Shown one piece after another: positions 25,122 through 34,115 of a stretch of 54,230 nt of DNA (position 1 is its first letter; every line of letters starts with the position of its first letter). The stretch is from Pseudomonas sivasensis (GTDB lineage: Bacteria > Pseudomonadota > Gammaproteobacteria > Pseudomonadales > Pseudomonadaceae), in NCBI RefSeq assembly GCF_013778505.1, contig NZ_JAAOWU010000027.1:1-54230 (forward strand). Direction: 5' to 3'. Under the pieces are notes generated by a model. It had not been told where the DNA came from, did no database searches, and saw only the letters and a program-made list of their open reading frames with translations. Made by a program: the position numbers and the translations under genes.

Positions 25122-26159
25122 ATGTTTGTTATGACTGCCTCTGTCATGGGCGCTCGCGCTTCCAATACCCTGCGGCGCGCCAGCACCGTGTTGGTGACGT
25201 TGCTCGGCCTGTTGGCGCTGACCTTTATCATCGGCCGGGTCATGCCGCTTGACCCCGTGCTGGCGGTAGTCGGGCCGGATGCCGACAGCTCCACCTACGA
25301 CCAGGTGTACCGGTCGATGGGCCTGGACAAGCCGATCTGGACCCAATTCGGCCTTTACCTCAATGACCTGCTCCACGGTGATTTCGGCAACGCGTTGCTG
25401 ACGGGTCACCCGGTGCTGGATGACATCCTGCGCGTGTTCCCGGCGACCATCGAACTGGCCACTCTGGCGATTCTGTTCGGCGTGTTGATCGGCTTGCCGC
25501 TGGGCGTGTGTGCGGCGAGCAACCAAGGGCGGCTCGGCGATCATGTGGCGCGGGTAATCACCTTGTTCGGTTACTCCACGCCGATTTTCTGGCTGGGCAT
25601 GATGGGCCTGCTCGTGTTCTACGCCTGGCTCGGCTGGGCGGGCGGCGCGGGGCGCATCGACCTGGCCTACGACGGCATGGTGCCCGAAGTCACCGGCCTG
25701 TTGCTGATCGACACATCGCTCGCCCGCGACTGGGAAGCCTTCGCCAGCGCCCTGCGGCATATCGTGTTGCCGGCGCTGATTTTGGGCCTGAACTCGGTGG
25801 CGTACATCAGCCGCATGACCCGCAGCTTCATGCTGGAGCAATTGTCCCAGGAGTACATCATCACTGCGCGGGTCAAGGGTTTGTCCCGTCGCCAAGTGGT
25901 GTGGGGGCATGCGTTTCGCAACATCCTCGTGCAGTTGCTCACCGTGGTTGCACTGGCCTATGGCTCGCTGCTGGAAGGCGCAGTGCTGATCGAAACCGTA
26001 TTCGCCTGGCCGGGATTCGGCCAATACCTCACCAGCAGCCTGATGCTTGGCGACATGAATGCGGTGATGGGCTGCGTGCTGGTGATCGGCTTGATTTTTG
26101 TCGCGCTCAACCTGATCAGCGATGCCTTGTACAAGGTGTTTGATCCGCGCACCCGTTAA
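25122..26159 (+). CDS. ABC transporter permease (DppB-like)
   Basis: 345 residues with six predicted membrane segments and the binding-protein-dependent permease loop EYIITARVKGLSRRQVVWGH, which contacts the ATPase. The FGNALLTGHPV region is the periplasmic loop typical of DppB/OppB. AGGAG precedes the ATG. The gene is placed between the two binding-protein genes, an unusual order. Confidence 0.93.
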   Translation: MFVMTASVMGARASNTLRRASTVLVTLLGLLALTFIIGRVMPLDPVLAVVGPDADSSTYDQVYRSMGLDKPIWTQFGLYLNDLLHGDFGNALLTGHPVLDDILRVFPATIELATLAILFGVLIGLPLGVCAASNQGRLGDHVARVITLFGYSTPIFWLGMMGLLVFYAWLGWAGGAGRIDLAYDGMVPEVTGLLLIDTSLARDWEAFASALRHIVLPALILGLNSVAYISRMTRSFMLEQLSQEYIITARVKGLSRRQVVWGHAFRNILVQLLTVVALAYGSLLEGAVLIETVFAWPGFGQYLTSSLMLGDMNAVMGCVLVIGLIFVALNLISDALYKVFDPRTR

Positions 26160-26204
26160 TGCGTCGCGCAGTACCGATAAAACTATAAGAAGAAGGAATT
26201 TTTC

Positions 26205-27809
26205 ATGACATTTTCGAAACTGCACCTTGGCCTGCTGACCGCTGTGCTCGCGCTTGGCCCGATGACCCTGGCCAACGCCAAGACCCCGGCCGATCAACTG
26301 ATCGTCGGCATGAGCATGGTCAACCTGTTCTCCATCGACCCGGCCAACGCGCCCGGCCTGGATGCGTCCGGCGTCAACGCCAATCTTTACGACACGCTGA
26401 TCAAACGTGACCAGGGTAACCCGGAAAAACACCTGCCACAGTTGGCCGAACGTTGGGACATCAGCGAGGACGGCAAGCAGGTAACGTTTCATCTGCGCCA
26501 GGACGTGAAATTCCATTCGGGCAACCCGCTGACCGCCGAAGACGTGGCGTGGTCGCTGTACCGCGTGATGAAGCTCAACTTCGGCCTGGCCACCACCTGG
26601 AAGGCCTACGGCTACAGCGTTGAGAATATCCAATCGCTGATCCGCGCCACGGACGCCCACACCCTGGTCATCGACCTGCCGCAGACCATGGACCCGCTGC
26701 TGCTGGTGGACTCTCTGGCGATCTCCCCGAGCGCTGTGGTAGTGGACCGCAAGACCGCCCTGGCCCATGAAAAAAACGGCGACCTCGGCGCCGGTTGGTT
26801 GGTGACGAACGAGGCGGGCAGTGGCCCCTTCGTGCTGACCAAATGGAGCGCCAACGATTCCCTGTTGCTGACCCGTTTCGACGGCTACTGGGGCGGCGCA
26901 GCCAAGCTCAAGCGCGTGGTGGTGCGGCACATGACCGAATCCCAGTCCCTGCGCTTGATGCTCGAACGCGGTGACCTCGACCTGGCCTACGGCATGGCCG
27001 CGCCGGACATTCGCGCCATCGACGGCTCGGACAAGATCCAAGTGCAGTCGCTGCCGCGCGGCACCATGTACTACGTCGCCATGAGCATGAAACAACCGGA
27101 ATTCGCCAAGCCCAAGGTGCGTGAAGCGGTGCGCAACCTGATCGACTACAAGGGCCTGGACCAACAAGTGATGCCGTATTACGGAACGCTCAACCAGCAG
27201 CCGATGCAACTGGGTCTGGAAGCACGCCTGCCGGATCCGGGCTATCACATGGACGTGGCCAAGGCGAAAGCCCTGCTGACTGAGGCGGGTTACCCCGAGG
27301 GGTTCAACACCACCATCCGCACGCTGTCGGAACCGCCGTTCATTGATATCGCTGCGCGCCTGCAAGCGACCCTGGCCGAAGGCGGGATCAAGGCCAGCAT
27401 CGTCACCGGCACGGGTAACCAGGTGTACGGCGCGATGCGCGCGCGCAATTTCGAGATCATCGTGGCCAGGGGCGCCGAGCGTTACCCGCACCCGTATTTC
27501 AGCCTGCGCACCTTTGCCTACAACCCCAACAACAGCGACGACGCCGGCCTACCGAACTTCCAGGGCTGGCGCGCTTCGTTCTTCAGCCCGCAGATCAACA
27601 CCCTGATCGACCAGGCCGGCGTGACGCGTGATTCGGCGCAGCGGGTCAGCCTGTATCACCAGGCGCAAACCCTCTACGACCAGCAAGTGGGGCCGATCCT
27701 GATGATTTCGCAGATGACCGACACCGTGGTCAGCGCTGCCGACGTCAAGGGCTTCACCGGTGACGATGCCGAGGCCACCCGTTACCTGGGTGTCTACAAG
27801 CAGCGTTGA
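26205..27809 (+). CDS. Peptide/opine-type ABC transporter substrate-binding protein 2
   Basis: 534 residues, with a signal peptide ending near ANAKTPA. The mature start AKTPADQLIVGMSM is shared with binding protein 1, and much of the chain matches it (DVAWSLYRVMKLNF, MTESQSLRLMLERGDLD, EPPFIDIA). Both genes look like products of an old duplication around the DppB-like gene. AAGAAGAAGG before the start is both a ribosome site and an AANAANAA motif. Two specificities for one transporter would allow mono- and oligomeric substrates (inference). Confidence 0.92.
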   Translation: MTFSKLHLGLLTAVLALGPMTLANAKTPADQLIVGMSMVNLFSIDPANAPGLDASGVNANLYDTLIKRDQGNPEKHLPQLAERWDISEDGKQVTFHLRQDVKFHSGNPLTAEDVAWSLYRVMKLNFGLATTWKAYGYSVENIQSLIRATDAHTLVIDLPQTMDPLLLVDSLAISPSAVVVDRKTALAHEKNGDLGAGWLVTNEAGSGPFVLTKWSANDSLLLTRFDGYWGGAAKLKRVVVRHMTESQSLRLMLERGDLDLAYGMAAPDIRAIDGSDKIQVQSLPRGTMYYVAMSMKQPEFAKPKVREAVRNLIDYKGLDQQVMPYYGTLNQQPMQLGLEARLPDPGYHMDVAKAKALLTEAGYPEGFNTTIRTLSEPPFIDIAARLQATLAEGGIKASIVTGTGNQVYGAMRARNFEIIVARGAERYPHPYFSLRTFAYNPNNSDDAGLPNFQGWRASFFSPQINTLIDQAGVTRDSAQRVSLYHQAQTLYDQQVGPILMISQMTDTVVSAADVKGFTGDDAEATRYLGVYKQR

Positions 27810-27841
27810 GTGCTTCCAGAATTCACACAGAGAAGATGCTT

Positions 27842-28759
27842 ATGAATGCCAATCTGTCTTCCATCGAATCGGCGACGAAGCGCCCGGTGGACCGCTCGCC
27901 AGGCTCCAGCTTTGATGCCTTTTGCAAGAGTGGCCTGCGGGTGCTGCGTCACCTGCTACGTAACCCTATGACCCTGGCGGGCCTGCTGGTGGCGCTGCTG
28001 TTGGTGGTGGTCGCGGCCTTTGCACCGTGGATCGCTACCCATGATCCGGTGGTGCAGAACCTCGCCGGCGCGTTGCAGGCACCGGGTTCGGCGCATTGGT
28101 TCGGCACCGATGAGTATGGCCGGGATATTTTCAGCCGGCTGGTCTACGGCTCGCGGATCACGCTGTACATCATCGCCCTGGTCACAGTGATCGTAGGGCC
28201 TATCGGGCTGTTTATCGGCACCGTGTCGGGCTACTTCGGCGGTGCGGTCGATACCGTGTTCATGCGCCTGACCGATATCTTCATCTCCTTCCCCAGCCTG
28301 GTCCTGGCACTGGCGTTTATCGCGGCCCTCGGCCCTGGCCTGGAGCACGCGGTGGTGGCGATTGCATTGACCTCCTGGCCGCCGATTGCGCGGCTGGCGC
28401 GGGCCGAAACCTTGTCCCTGCGCAACGCTGATTTCGTCGTCGCAGTGGAGCTGCAAGGCGCGTCGCCGGCTCGGATTATCCTGCGCCATATCGTGCCGAT
28501 GTGCCTGTCCTCGGTGATCATCCGCCTGACCATGAACATGGCCGGGATCATCCTCACCGCTGCCGCTTTGGGCTTTCTCGGCCTGGGTGCCCAGGCGCCG
28601 CTGCCGGAGTGGGGCGCCATGATTTCGACCGGCCGTCGCTACATGCTCGAATGCTGGTGGCTGGTGGCGGTTCCAGGGGCAGCGATCATGCTGGTCAGCT
28701 TGGCCTTCAACCTGTTGGGCGATGGCCTGCGGGACATCCTTGATCCGCGCAGCGAATAA
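27842..28759 (+). CDS. ABC transporter permease (DppC-like)
   Basis: 305 residues from the ATG at 27842, which follows GAGAAG; in-frame upstream starts at 27806 and 27836 are less likely. The DppC N-terminal pattern LLRNPMTLAGLLVALLLVVV is followed by HWFGTDEYGRDIFSRLVYGS and the ATPase-contact loop ADFVVAVELQGASPARIILR. It pairs with the DppB-like permease to form the channel. Confidence 0.93.
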   Translation: MNANLSSIESATKRPVDRSPGSSFDAFCKSGLRVLRHLLRNPMTLAGLLVALLLVVVAAFAPWIATHDPVVQNLAGALQAPGSAHWFGTDEYGRDIFSRLVYGSRITLYIIALVTVIVGPIGLFIGTVSGYFGGAVDTVFMRLTDIFISFPSLVLALAFIAALGPGLEHAVVAIALTSWPPIARLARAETLSLRNADFVVAVELQGASPARIILRHIVPMCLSSVIIRLTMNMAGIILTAAALGFLGLGAQAPLPEWGAMISTGRRYMLECWWLVAVPGAAIMLVSLAFNLLGDGLRDILDPRSE

Positions 28760-28774
28760 TCGGAGGAACACCTG

Positions 28775-29614
28775 ATGTCCGCCATCAAACTGAATGTCGA
28801 AGGGCTTAACGTGCGCTTCGTCAGTGGCCAGAAAGAAACCCACGCCGTGCGCGATGTGTCCTTTACCTTGGGCCGGGAAAAACTCGCGATTGTCGGTGAG
28901 TCCGGCTCCGGCAAATCCACCGTGGGTCGCAGCCTGCTGAAGCTGCATCCGCCCAGCGCCAAAATCACCGCCAAGGCCATGGCGTTTGGCGAGGTCGACC
29001 TGTTGTCGGCCAGTGAAAAAGCCATGCAGAAGATCCGCGGCCAGCGCATCTCGATGATCATGCAAGACCCCAAGTACTCGCTGAACCCGGTGGTCAAGGT
29101 CGGCGATCAGATCGCCGAAGCCTACCTGGCCCACCACAAGGCCAGCCGCAGTGATGCGCGAGAGCGCGTGTTGCAAATGCTGGAGCAGGTGCATATCCGC
29201 GACCCGCAGCGCGTCTATAACCTGTATCCCCATGAAGTCTCCGGCGGCATGGGGCAGCGCATCATGATCGCGATGATGGTGATCACCCGTCCGGAAGTGA
29301 TCATCGCCGACGAGCCCACCTCGGCGCTGGATGTCTCGGTGCGCCAGCAAGTGCTCAACGTGCTGGAAGAGTTGGTGGACCAGCAGCAGATGGGGCTGAT
29401 CTTCGTCAGTCACGACCTCAACCTGGTGCGCAACTACTGCGACCGCGTGCTGGTGATGTACGCCGGGCGCGTCGTCGAATCCCTGGCCGCCTGCGACCTG
29501 CAGTACGCCGAACATCCCTATACCCGTGGCTTGCTGGCCGCGCTGCCGAGCATGGACAACCGCCGCGTGCACCTGCCGGTGCTCAAGCGCGATCCTCTCT
29601 GGCTGACTCAATAA
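28775..29614 (+). CDS. ABC transporter ATP-binding protein (DppD-like)
   Basis: 279 residues. Walker A GESGSGKST at 41-49, signature VSGGMGQR, Walker B VIIADEPTSALD and the switch SHDLNL. The C-terminal oligopeptide-transporter tail (EHPYTRGLLAALPSMD) is present. The signature starts with Val where Leu is usual, a conservative change. The 16-bp spacing to the permease gene and AGGA ribosome site indicate an operon. Confidence 0.94.
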   Translation: MSAIKLNVEGLNVRFVSGQKETHAVRDVSFTLGREKLAIVGESGSGKSTVGRSLLKLHPPSAKITAKAMAFGEVDLLSASEKAMQKIRGQRISMIMQDPKYSLNPVVKVGDQIAEAYLAHHKASRSDARERVLQMLEQVHIRDPQRVYNLYPHEVSGGMGQRIMIAMMVITRPEVIIADEPTSALDVSVRQQVLNVLEELVDQQQMGLIFVSHDLNLVRNYCDRVLVMYAGRVVESLAACDLQYAEHPYTRGLLAALPSMDNRRVHLPVLKRDPLWLTQ

Positions 29615-29625
29615 GGAACCTGACC

Positions 29626-30402
29626 ATGCACATGATCCAAGCGCACGCCTTGAACCTGAGCTTCGGCACAGGCGCTGCCATCAACCAAGTGCTGCACGAT
29701 GTGAGCCTGAGTGTCGCCGACGGTGAATCGTTCGGTCTGGTGGGGGAGTCCGGCTCGGGCAAGACCACCGTACTGCGCTGCCTGGCCGGGCAATACCGGC
29801 ATTGGAACGGCGAGCTGAGCATTGCCGGCGCGCCGCTGCAGCACAAGATTCCCAAGGAGCATTTTCGCAAAGTGCAGATGGTCTTCCAGGACCCCTACGG
29901 CTCCCTGCATCCCAGGCACACCATCGACACCGCGTTGCGCGAGCCGCTGATTATCCATGGGGTAGGGGACAAGGACGACCGCATCAACGAGATCCTGCTC
30001 AAGGTTGGTCTGAACGACAGTTTTCGCTTTCGCTATCCGCACCAGCTCTCCGGCGGCCAGCGCCAGCGTGTGGCGATCGCGCGCGCTTTGATTCTGGAGC
30101 CGCGGGTACTGCTGCTGGATGAGCCGACCTCGGCGCTGGATGTCTCGGTCCAGGCCGAGATCCTCAACTTGCTGGCGGACCTGCGCCAGCGCGAGAAACT
30201 CACCTACCTACTGGTCACCCATGACCTGGGTGTAGTCACTCACTTGTGCGATCGGGTGGCGGTGATGCAGCACGGCAAGATCGTGGAATTGCTCGACTGC
30301 CAGGCCCTGAGCCAGGATCAGGCGGCGCACGATTACACGCGCATGCTGGTGCAGGCCAGCCGCGACTTCAGTCAGGAGTCTGAGCGGCGGCGTGTGGGAT
30401 AA
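29626..30402 (+). CDS. ABC transporter ATP-binding protein (DppF-like)
   Basis: 258 residues. Walker A GESGSGKTT at 40-48, signature LSGGQRQR, Walker B VLLLDEPTSALD and switch THDLGV. It lacks most of the C-terminal extension of canonical DppF. It starts 12 bp after the DppD-like gene and ends the operon that began with the enolase-family gene. Operator E lies 9 bp after its stop. Confidence 0.94.
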   Translation: MHMIQAHALNLSFGTGAAINQVLHDVSLSVADGESFGLVGESGSGKTTVLRCLAGQYRHWNGELSIAGAPLQHKIPKEHFRKVQMVFQDPYGSLHPRHTIDTALREPLIIHGVGDKDDRINEILLKVGLNDSFRFRYPHQLSGGQRQRVAIARALILEPRVLLLDEPTSALDVSVQAEILNLLADLRQREKLTYLLVTHDLGVVTHLCDRVAVMQHGKIVELLDCQALSQDQAAHDYTRMLVQASRDFSQESERRRVG

Positions 30403-30410
30403 ACGCTTAG

Positions 30411-30421
30411 TCATCGTACAA
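30411..30421. promoter_or_regulatory. FadR-type operator E, between the ABC operon and kdgD
   Basis: TCATCGTACAA, the exact reverse complement of operators C and D. It is 111 bp from operator D (centre to centre 121 bp), so a loop between them is possible. Confidence 0.6.
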
Positions 30422-30531
30422 CATGGCTTTTCTCGATTGATGTGATTTTTTAGATAGATGTCTATTTCATTGGGTTAAATGGCAGTTTTCTCAAGATAGG
30501 CACTTATAGGGTAGCTTTACTATTTTTGTAG

Positions 30532-30542
30532 TTGTACGATGA
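30532..30542. promoter_or_regulatory. FadR-type operator D, upstream of kdgD
   Basis: TTGTACGATGA within GTTGTACGATGAC, identical to operator C. It lies 50 bp before the kdgD ATG, after an AT-rich promoter-like stretch. Confidence 0.7.
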
Positions 30543-30591
30543 CTTACCTCTTAAGGTATTCCATCCAAATTTCGAACAAAGGTTTGTGAAC

Positions 30592-31503
30592 ATGACGCCA
30601 CAAGAACTAAAAACAGTCCTGTCTTCCGGCTTGCTCTCCTTCCCGGTTACCGACTTTGATGCCGCTGGCGACTTCCGCGCCGACACCTACGCACGCCGCC
30701 TGGAATGGCTGGCACCTTACGGCGCCAGTGCGCTGTTCGCGGCAGGGGGGACCGGGGAGTTCTTCTCTCTGGAGCCCAAGGAATACACGCAGATCATCAA
30801 GACCGCCGTGGACACTTGCAAAGGCCAGGTGCCGATCCTCGCCGGTGCCGGTGGCCCTACGCGCCAAGCGATTGCCTACGCCCAAGAAGCTGAGCGCTTG
30901 GGCGCTGCCGGCATCTTGCTGATGCCTCATTACCTCACCGAAGCCAGCCAGAAAGGGTTGGTGGCCCATGTTGAGCAGGTGTGCAACTCGGTGGATTTCG
31001 GTGTGGTGGTGTACAACCGCAACCTGTGCCGCCTCAACGCCGACAGCCTGGAACAACTGGCCGAACGCTGCCCGAACCTGATTGGTTTCAAGGACGGCAT
31101 TGGTGAAGTCGAATCCATGGTCAGCATCCGCCGTCGTCTGGGCGACCGCCTGACCTACCTCGGTGGTCTGCCGACTGCCGAAGTCTATGCCGCCGCCTAC
31201 AAAGCCCTCGGCGTGCCGGTGTACTCCTCGGCGGTGTTCAACTTCATCCCGAAAACCGCGATGGACTTCTACCGCGCCGTGGCCGCCGACGACCACGCCA
31301 CCGTAGGCCGTTTGATCGATGATTTCTTTCTGCCGTACCTGGCGATTCGTAACCGCTGTGAAGGCTATGGCGTGAGCATCGTCAAGGCCGGTGCTCGCCT
31401 GGTTGGCCACGACGCCGGCCCGGTACGCGCGCCACTGACCGATCTGCTGCCCGATGAAGTGGAGCAACTGGCGGTGCTGATCAAGTCCCTCGGCGCTCAA
31501 TAA
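30592..31503 (+). CDS. kdgD: 5-dehydro-4-deoxyglucarate dehydratase
   Basis: 303 residues from the ATG at 30592; an in-frame TTG at 30532 lies inside the operator. DapA-like TIM barrel with AAGGTGEFFSL at 50-60, the tyrosine in VVVYNRN, and the Schiff-base lysine K167 in LIGFKDGIG. KdgD dehydrates and decarboxylates 5-keto-4-deoxyglucarate to 2-oxoglutarate semialdehyde. The following semialdehyde dehydrogenase is not in the window. Operators D and E link it to the regulon of the FadR-type protein. Confidence 0.95.
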   Translation: MTPQELKTVLSSGLLSFPVTDFDAAGDFRADTYARRLEWLAPYGASALFAAGGTGEFFSLEPKEYTQIIKTAVDTCKGQVPILAGAGGPTRQAIAYAQEAERLGAAGILLMPHYLTEASQKGLVAHVEQVCNSVDFGVVVYNRNLCRLNADSLEQLAERCPNLIGFKDGIGEVESMVSIRRRLGDRLTYLGGLPTAEVYAAAYKALGVPVYSSAVFNFIPKTAMDFYRAVAADDHATVGRLIDDFFLPYLAIRNRCEGYGVSIVKAGARLVGHDAGPVRAPLTDLLPDEVEQLAVLIKSLGAQ

Positions 31504-31562
31504 ACGTTGGTCGGCGGCGCCCTGATGGCGCCGCTGTCCGGTCTGCCTGCAAGGAGTCCACC

Positions 31563-31930
31563 ATGCCCCATTGCATCATCGACTGCCCCGCGACCCTGGC
31601 CCAACGCGTCGGCGAACAACGTCTGCTCGCCACCGTGCATGACGCCCTCGACGGGTTCGGCGTGTTCAAACCCGGCGACATTAAAGTGCGCCTCAACGGC
31701 TCACCCATTATCGCTGCGGCACCACTCAAGACGACTTCGTGCACGTGGCCCTGTATCTGTTCGCCGGGCGCACGGCCGAACAACAACGCAGCCTCGCCTC
31801 GGCGACACTCGCCGCCCTGATTGAATTGCTGCCACAGGTCGAAGCACTGTCCATGGACGTGCGCGAAATGCCCCGCGAAACCTTCATCAACCGCAGCCAA
31901 TACCTCGAAGAGTCCGGGCGACCGATGTAG
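31563..31930 (+). pseudogene. Frameshifted tautomerase (CHMI family)
   Basis: The first frame begins MPHCIIDCPATLAQRVGEQR with AAGGAG upstream and runs to about KVRLNG. The homologous continuation HYRCGTTQDDFVHVALYLFA and ...FINRSQYLEESGRPM lies in another frame. The total span of 368 bases equals 122 codons plus stop minus one base, so a single-base deletion near 31697-31699 explains it. The family is 5-carboxymethyl-2-hydroxymuconate delta-isomerase-like, with the catalytic Pro2. It may be a true pseudogene, a strain variant or a sequencing error. It lies 59 bp after kdgD. Confidence 0.8.
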
Positions 31931-31950
31931 CCCTCAACGTTAATACCGGC

Positions 31951-31958
31951 AAAAACAA
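31951..31958 (+). promoter_or_regulatory. A-rich Hfq/Crc-type (CA) motif before the polygalacturonase
   Basis: AAAAACAA, an AANAANAA match, abuts the GGAG ribosome site of the GH28 gene. Confidence 0.45.
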
Positions 31959-31968
31959 GGAGAACAAC

Positions 31969-33768
31969 ATGCCGTATCAACCCTCGCAAAAATCCTCAGC
32001 GCGTTGCGCACTGGCCCTCATCGCCCTGGGTTGCAGCCCGCTGTCCTGGGCGCTGCAAGCACCGTCAAAAGTGCAAGTACCGACCCTGGCCTATGACGAC
32101 CAGCACATCATTCTGGTCTGGGAAAAACCCGCTGATCATGCCGGCATCAAGGATTACCGGGTGTACGCCAACGGCACCTTGCTGGGCAGTGCCAACGCCA
32201 ACAACGATCAGGTGTCACCGGCCAAGCCCTACATCGACCAGTTCTACCGGCAGGACACGGCCAATTTCCACCATCGCATCGGCATTCACAGCTACACCGC
32301 CCAAGGCCTGAAGCCCGACACGGCCTACCGTTTCACCGTGCGTTCGGTGGATGGCAACGGCAAGGAGTCGGCAGGCAGTGCCCCCGTGCAGCAACGCACC
32401 ACCAAGGTCGCGGCCCTGTTTGACGTGAAAAAGTACGGCGCCAAGGGCGATGGCAATCAACTCGATACCCTGGCAATCCAGAGCGCCATTGATGCCTGCA
32501 CCCCGGGCTGCAAAGTCCTGCTGCCCAAAGGTACCTACAAAAGCGGTGCGCTCTACCTCAAGAGCAACATGACCCTGGAGATCGCCGAAGGGGCGACCCT
32601 GCTCGGCTCAGAGCGCGCCGAAGATTACCCGTTGGCTGGTTACATCCAATACCCGTATTCCACCACCGTACGCCCGGCCTCGCTGATCAACGCGTTGCCC
32701 CGCGATCCGCGCCAGCATCAGTCATTTGAAAACATCCGCATCGTCGGTAAGGGAACCCTCGACGGCAATGGCTGGAAGCGCAACGCCGATGTCGTCGATG
32801 AGCGTGGCCAGGCACTGCCGTTTTACCTGCCCAGCGACAACACCCGCTATGCCCAGGACGGCCTGCTTGCCAAGGCCCAGGTGGAGCAAGCCGTCGCTCG
32901 CGGCATGAATGTGAAGGACGCGTATGGGCAAATGCGCTCCTCGCTGATCACCCTGCGTAACGTCAAGAACGTGTTCTACGGCGGCTTCACCGTGGTGAAC
33001 CCGGCGTTCCACGGCATCATGAACCTGGAGACCGAAAACGTGGTGCTGGCCAACACCACCCACAAGACCTACGACGCCAACAACGGCGACGGCATCGAGT
33101 TTGCCAACAGTAAGGGCGCGATGGTCTTCAACAACTTCTTCGACACCGGCGACGACTGCGTCAACTTCGCCGCCGGCACCGGTGCGAATGCCGTGCACCA
33201 GCCGCCCCAGGAAGATGCGTGGATTTTCAACAACTACTTCCGCAAGGGCCACGGCATGGTGGTGGCCGGCAGTCATACCGGTGCGTGGATCCAGAACATC
33301 CTCGCTGAAGACAACGTCTCCGACGGCACTGATGCCGGGTTGCGTATGAAGAGCACCAACTTCATGGGCGGCGGCGCGCGCAACGTTATCTTCCGTGATT
33401 CGGCGATTCGCAACACGGTCAAGCAGGCGTTCATCTTCACCCTCGACTACAACGACCCGAACGCCAAACTCGATTATCAGCGCTCCACGATTGCCGGGCA
33501 GTTCAGGGACATCCGTGTGAGTGACGTCAGCGTGGAAAATGCCCAGGGCGCGGCGATCGAGGTCAAGGGCGATGCCGCGCATAATGCCTATCATCAGGGG
33601 TTGGTGTTCGAGCGTGTGCGCTTCAGCGGCGCGGCCAAGGCGCGTATTGATGGGCTGAAAGATTCACGCTTCGAGCGTGTGGTGTTCAGTCAGACCGGTG
33701 GTGGCAATCCGTGGCAGGTGAGTGGTAGCCAGGGGCTGGTGTTCAAGGACGTGGAGCCGACGCCCTAA
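31969..33768 (+). CDS. Secreted polygalacturonase, fibronectin III + GH28
   Basis: 599 residues: signal peptide to about residue 28 (LALIALGCSPLSWA), a fibronectin type III-like domain at about 33-145, then a GH28 right-handed beta-helix from about 150 (FDVKKYGAKGDGNQLD). The GH28 motifs are DTGDD near 391-395, GHG near 426 and RMK near 458. This domain order is that of exo-polygalacturonases of the PehX type, which release digalacturonate or galacturonate from chain ends. It is at the end of the kdgD unit, in a locus with a KdgM porin and udh. Confidence 0.92.
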   Translation: MPYQPSQKSSARCALALIALGCSPLSWALQAPSKVQVPTLAYDDQHIILVWEKPADHAGIKDYRVYANGTLLGSANANNDQVSPAKPYIDQFYRQDTANFHHRIGIHSYTAQGLKPDTAYRFTVRSVDGNGKESAGSAPVQQRTTKVAALFDVKKYGAKGDGNQLDTLAIQSAIDACTPGCKVLLPKGTYKSGALYLKSNMTLEIAEGATLLGSERAEDYPLAGYIQYPYSTTVRPASLINALPRDPRQHQSFENIRIVGKGTLDGNGWKRNADVVDERGQALPFYLPSDNTRYAQDGLLAKAQVEQAVARGMNVKDAYGQMRSSLITLRNVKNVFYGGFTVVNPAFHGIMNLETENVVLANTTHKTYDANNGDGIEFANSKGAMVFNNFFDTGDDCVNFAAGTGANAVHQPPQEDAWIFNNYFRKGHGMVVAGSHTGAWIQNILAEDNVSDGTDAGLRMKSTNFMGGGARNVIFRDSAIRNTVKQAFIFTLDYNDPNAKLDYQRSTIAGQFRDIRVSDVSVENAQGAAIEVKGDAAHNAYHQGLVFERVRFSGAAKARIDGLKDSRFERVVFSQTGGGNPWQVSGSQGLVFKDVEPTP

Positions 33769-33864
33769 GCGTACGTAGCAACGTGGGCAACGGGGCCACT
33801 GCGGATCAAAAGCCAGAGCGCGGTGGCCTTGGCGCCGACCGGTTTCTTAAGTCGAACTCCGTCC

Positions 33865-33959
33865 AAATGTGGGAGGGGGCTTGCCCCCGATGGCAGTGTG
33901 TCAGTCACCGATGATTAGCTGACACTCACTCATCGGGGGCAAGCCCCCTCCCACATTTT
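33865..33959. repeat. REPIN (paired inverted REP elements)
   Basis: Two inverted arms, AAATGTGGGAGGGGGCTTGC at the left and its complement at the right, flank a short imperfect inner region (TGTCAGTCACC...GCTGACAC). This arm type is common in P. fluorescens-group genomes. It lies between the polygalacturonase and a small secreted protein gene. The rest of the 347-bp gap shows no gene. Confidence 0.9.
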
Positions 33960-34115
33960 GATTTCCGTAGATCAGATAGACCTCGCTTTGCTCAGGCGCT
34001 GGCGCGCGGGAGACGAAGAACGAAGCCCGGCTGCATGCATGAGAAAGCTGCGTTAATCGCCAGCGGCTGTGCTCAAAGATTGATAGCATTGGGCCACTTA
34101 TTTCGAGTATTCCTA

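Noticed and set aside
24561..27491. 976-codon minus-strand frame opposite the ABC genes
   Set aside because: It is antisense to two clear binding proteins and a permease in high-GC DNA, where codon bias keeps the opposite frame open. It has no domain, and the composition is rich in His, Gln and Arg.
27956..29611. 551-codon minus-strand frame opposite the DppC/DppD-like genes
   Set aside because: Antisense shadow; same reasoning, with no recognisable domain.
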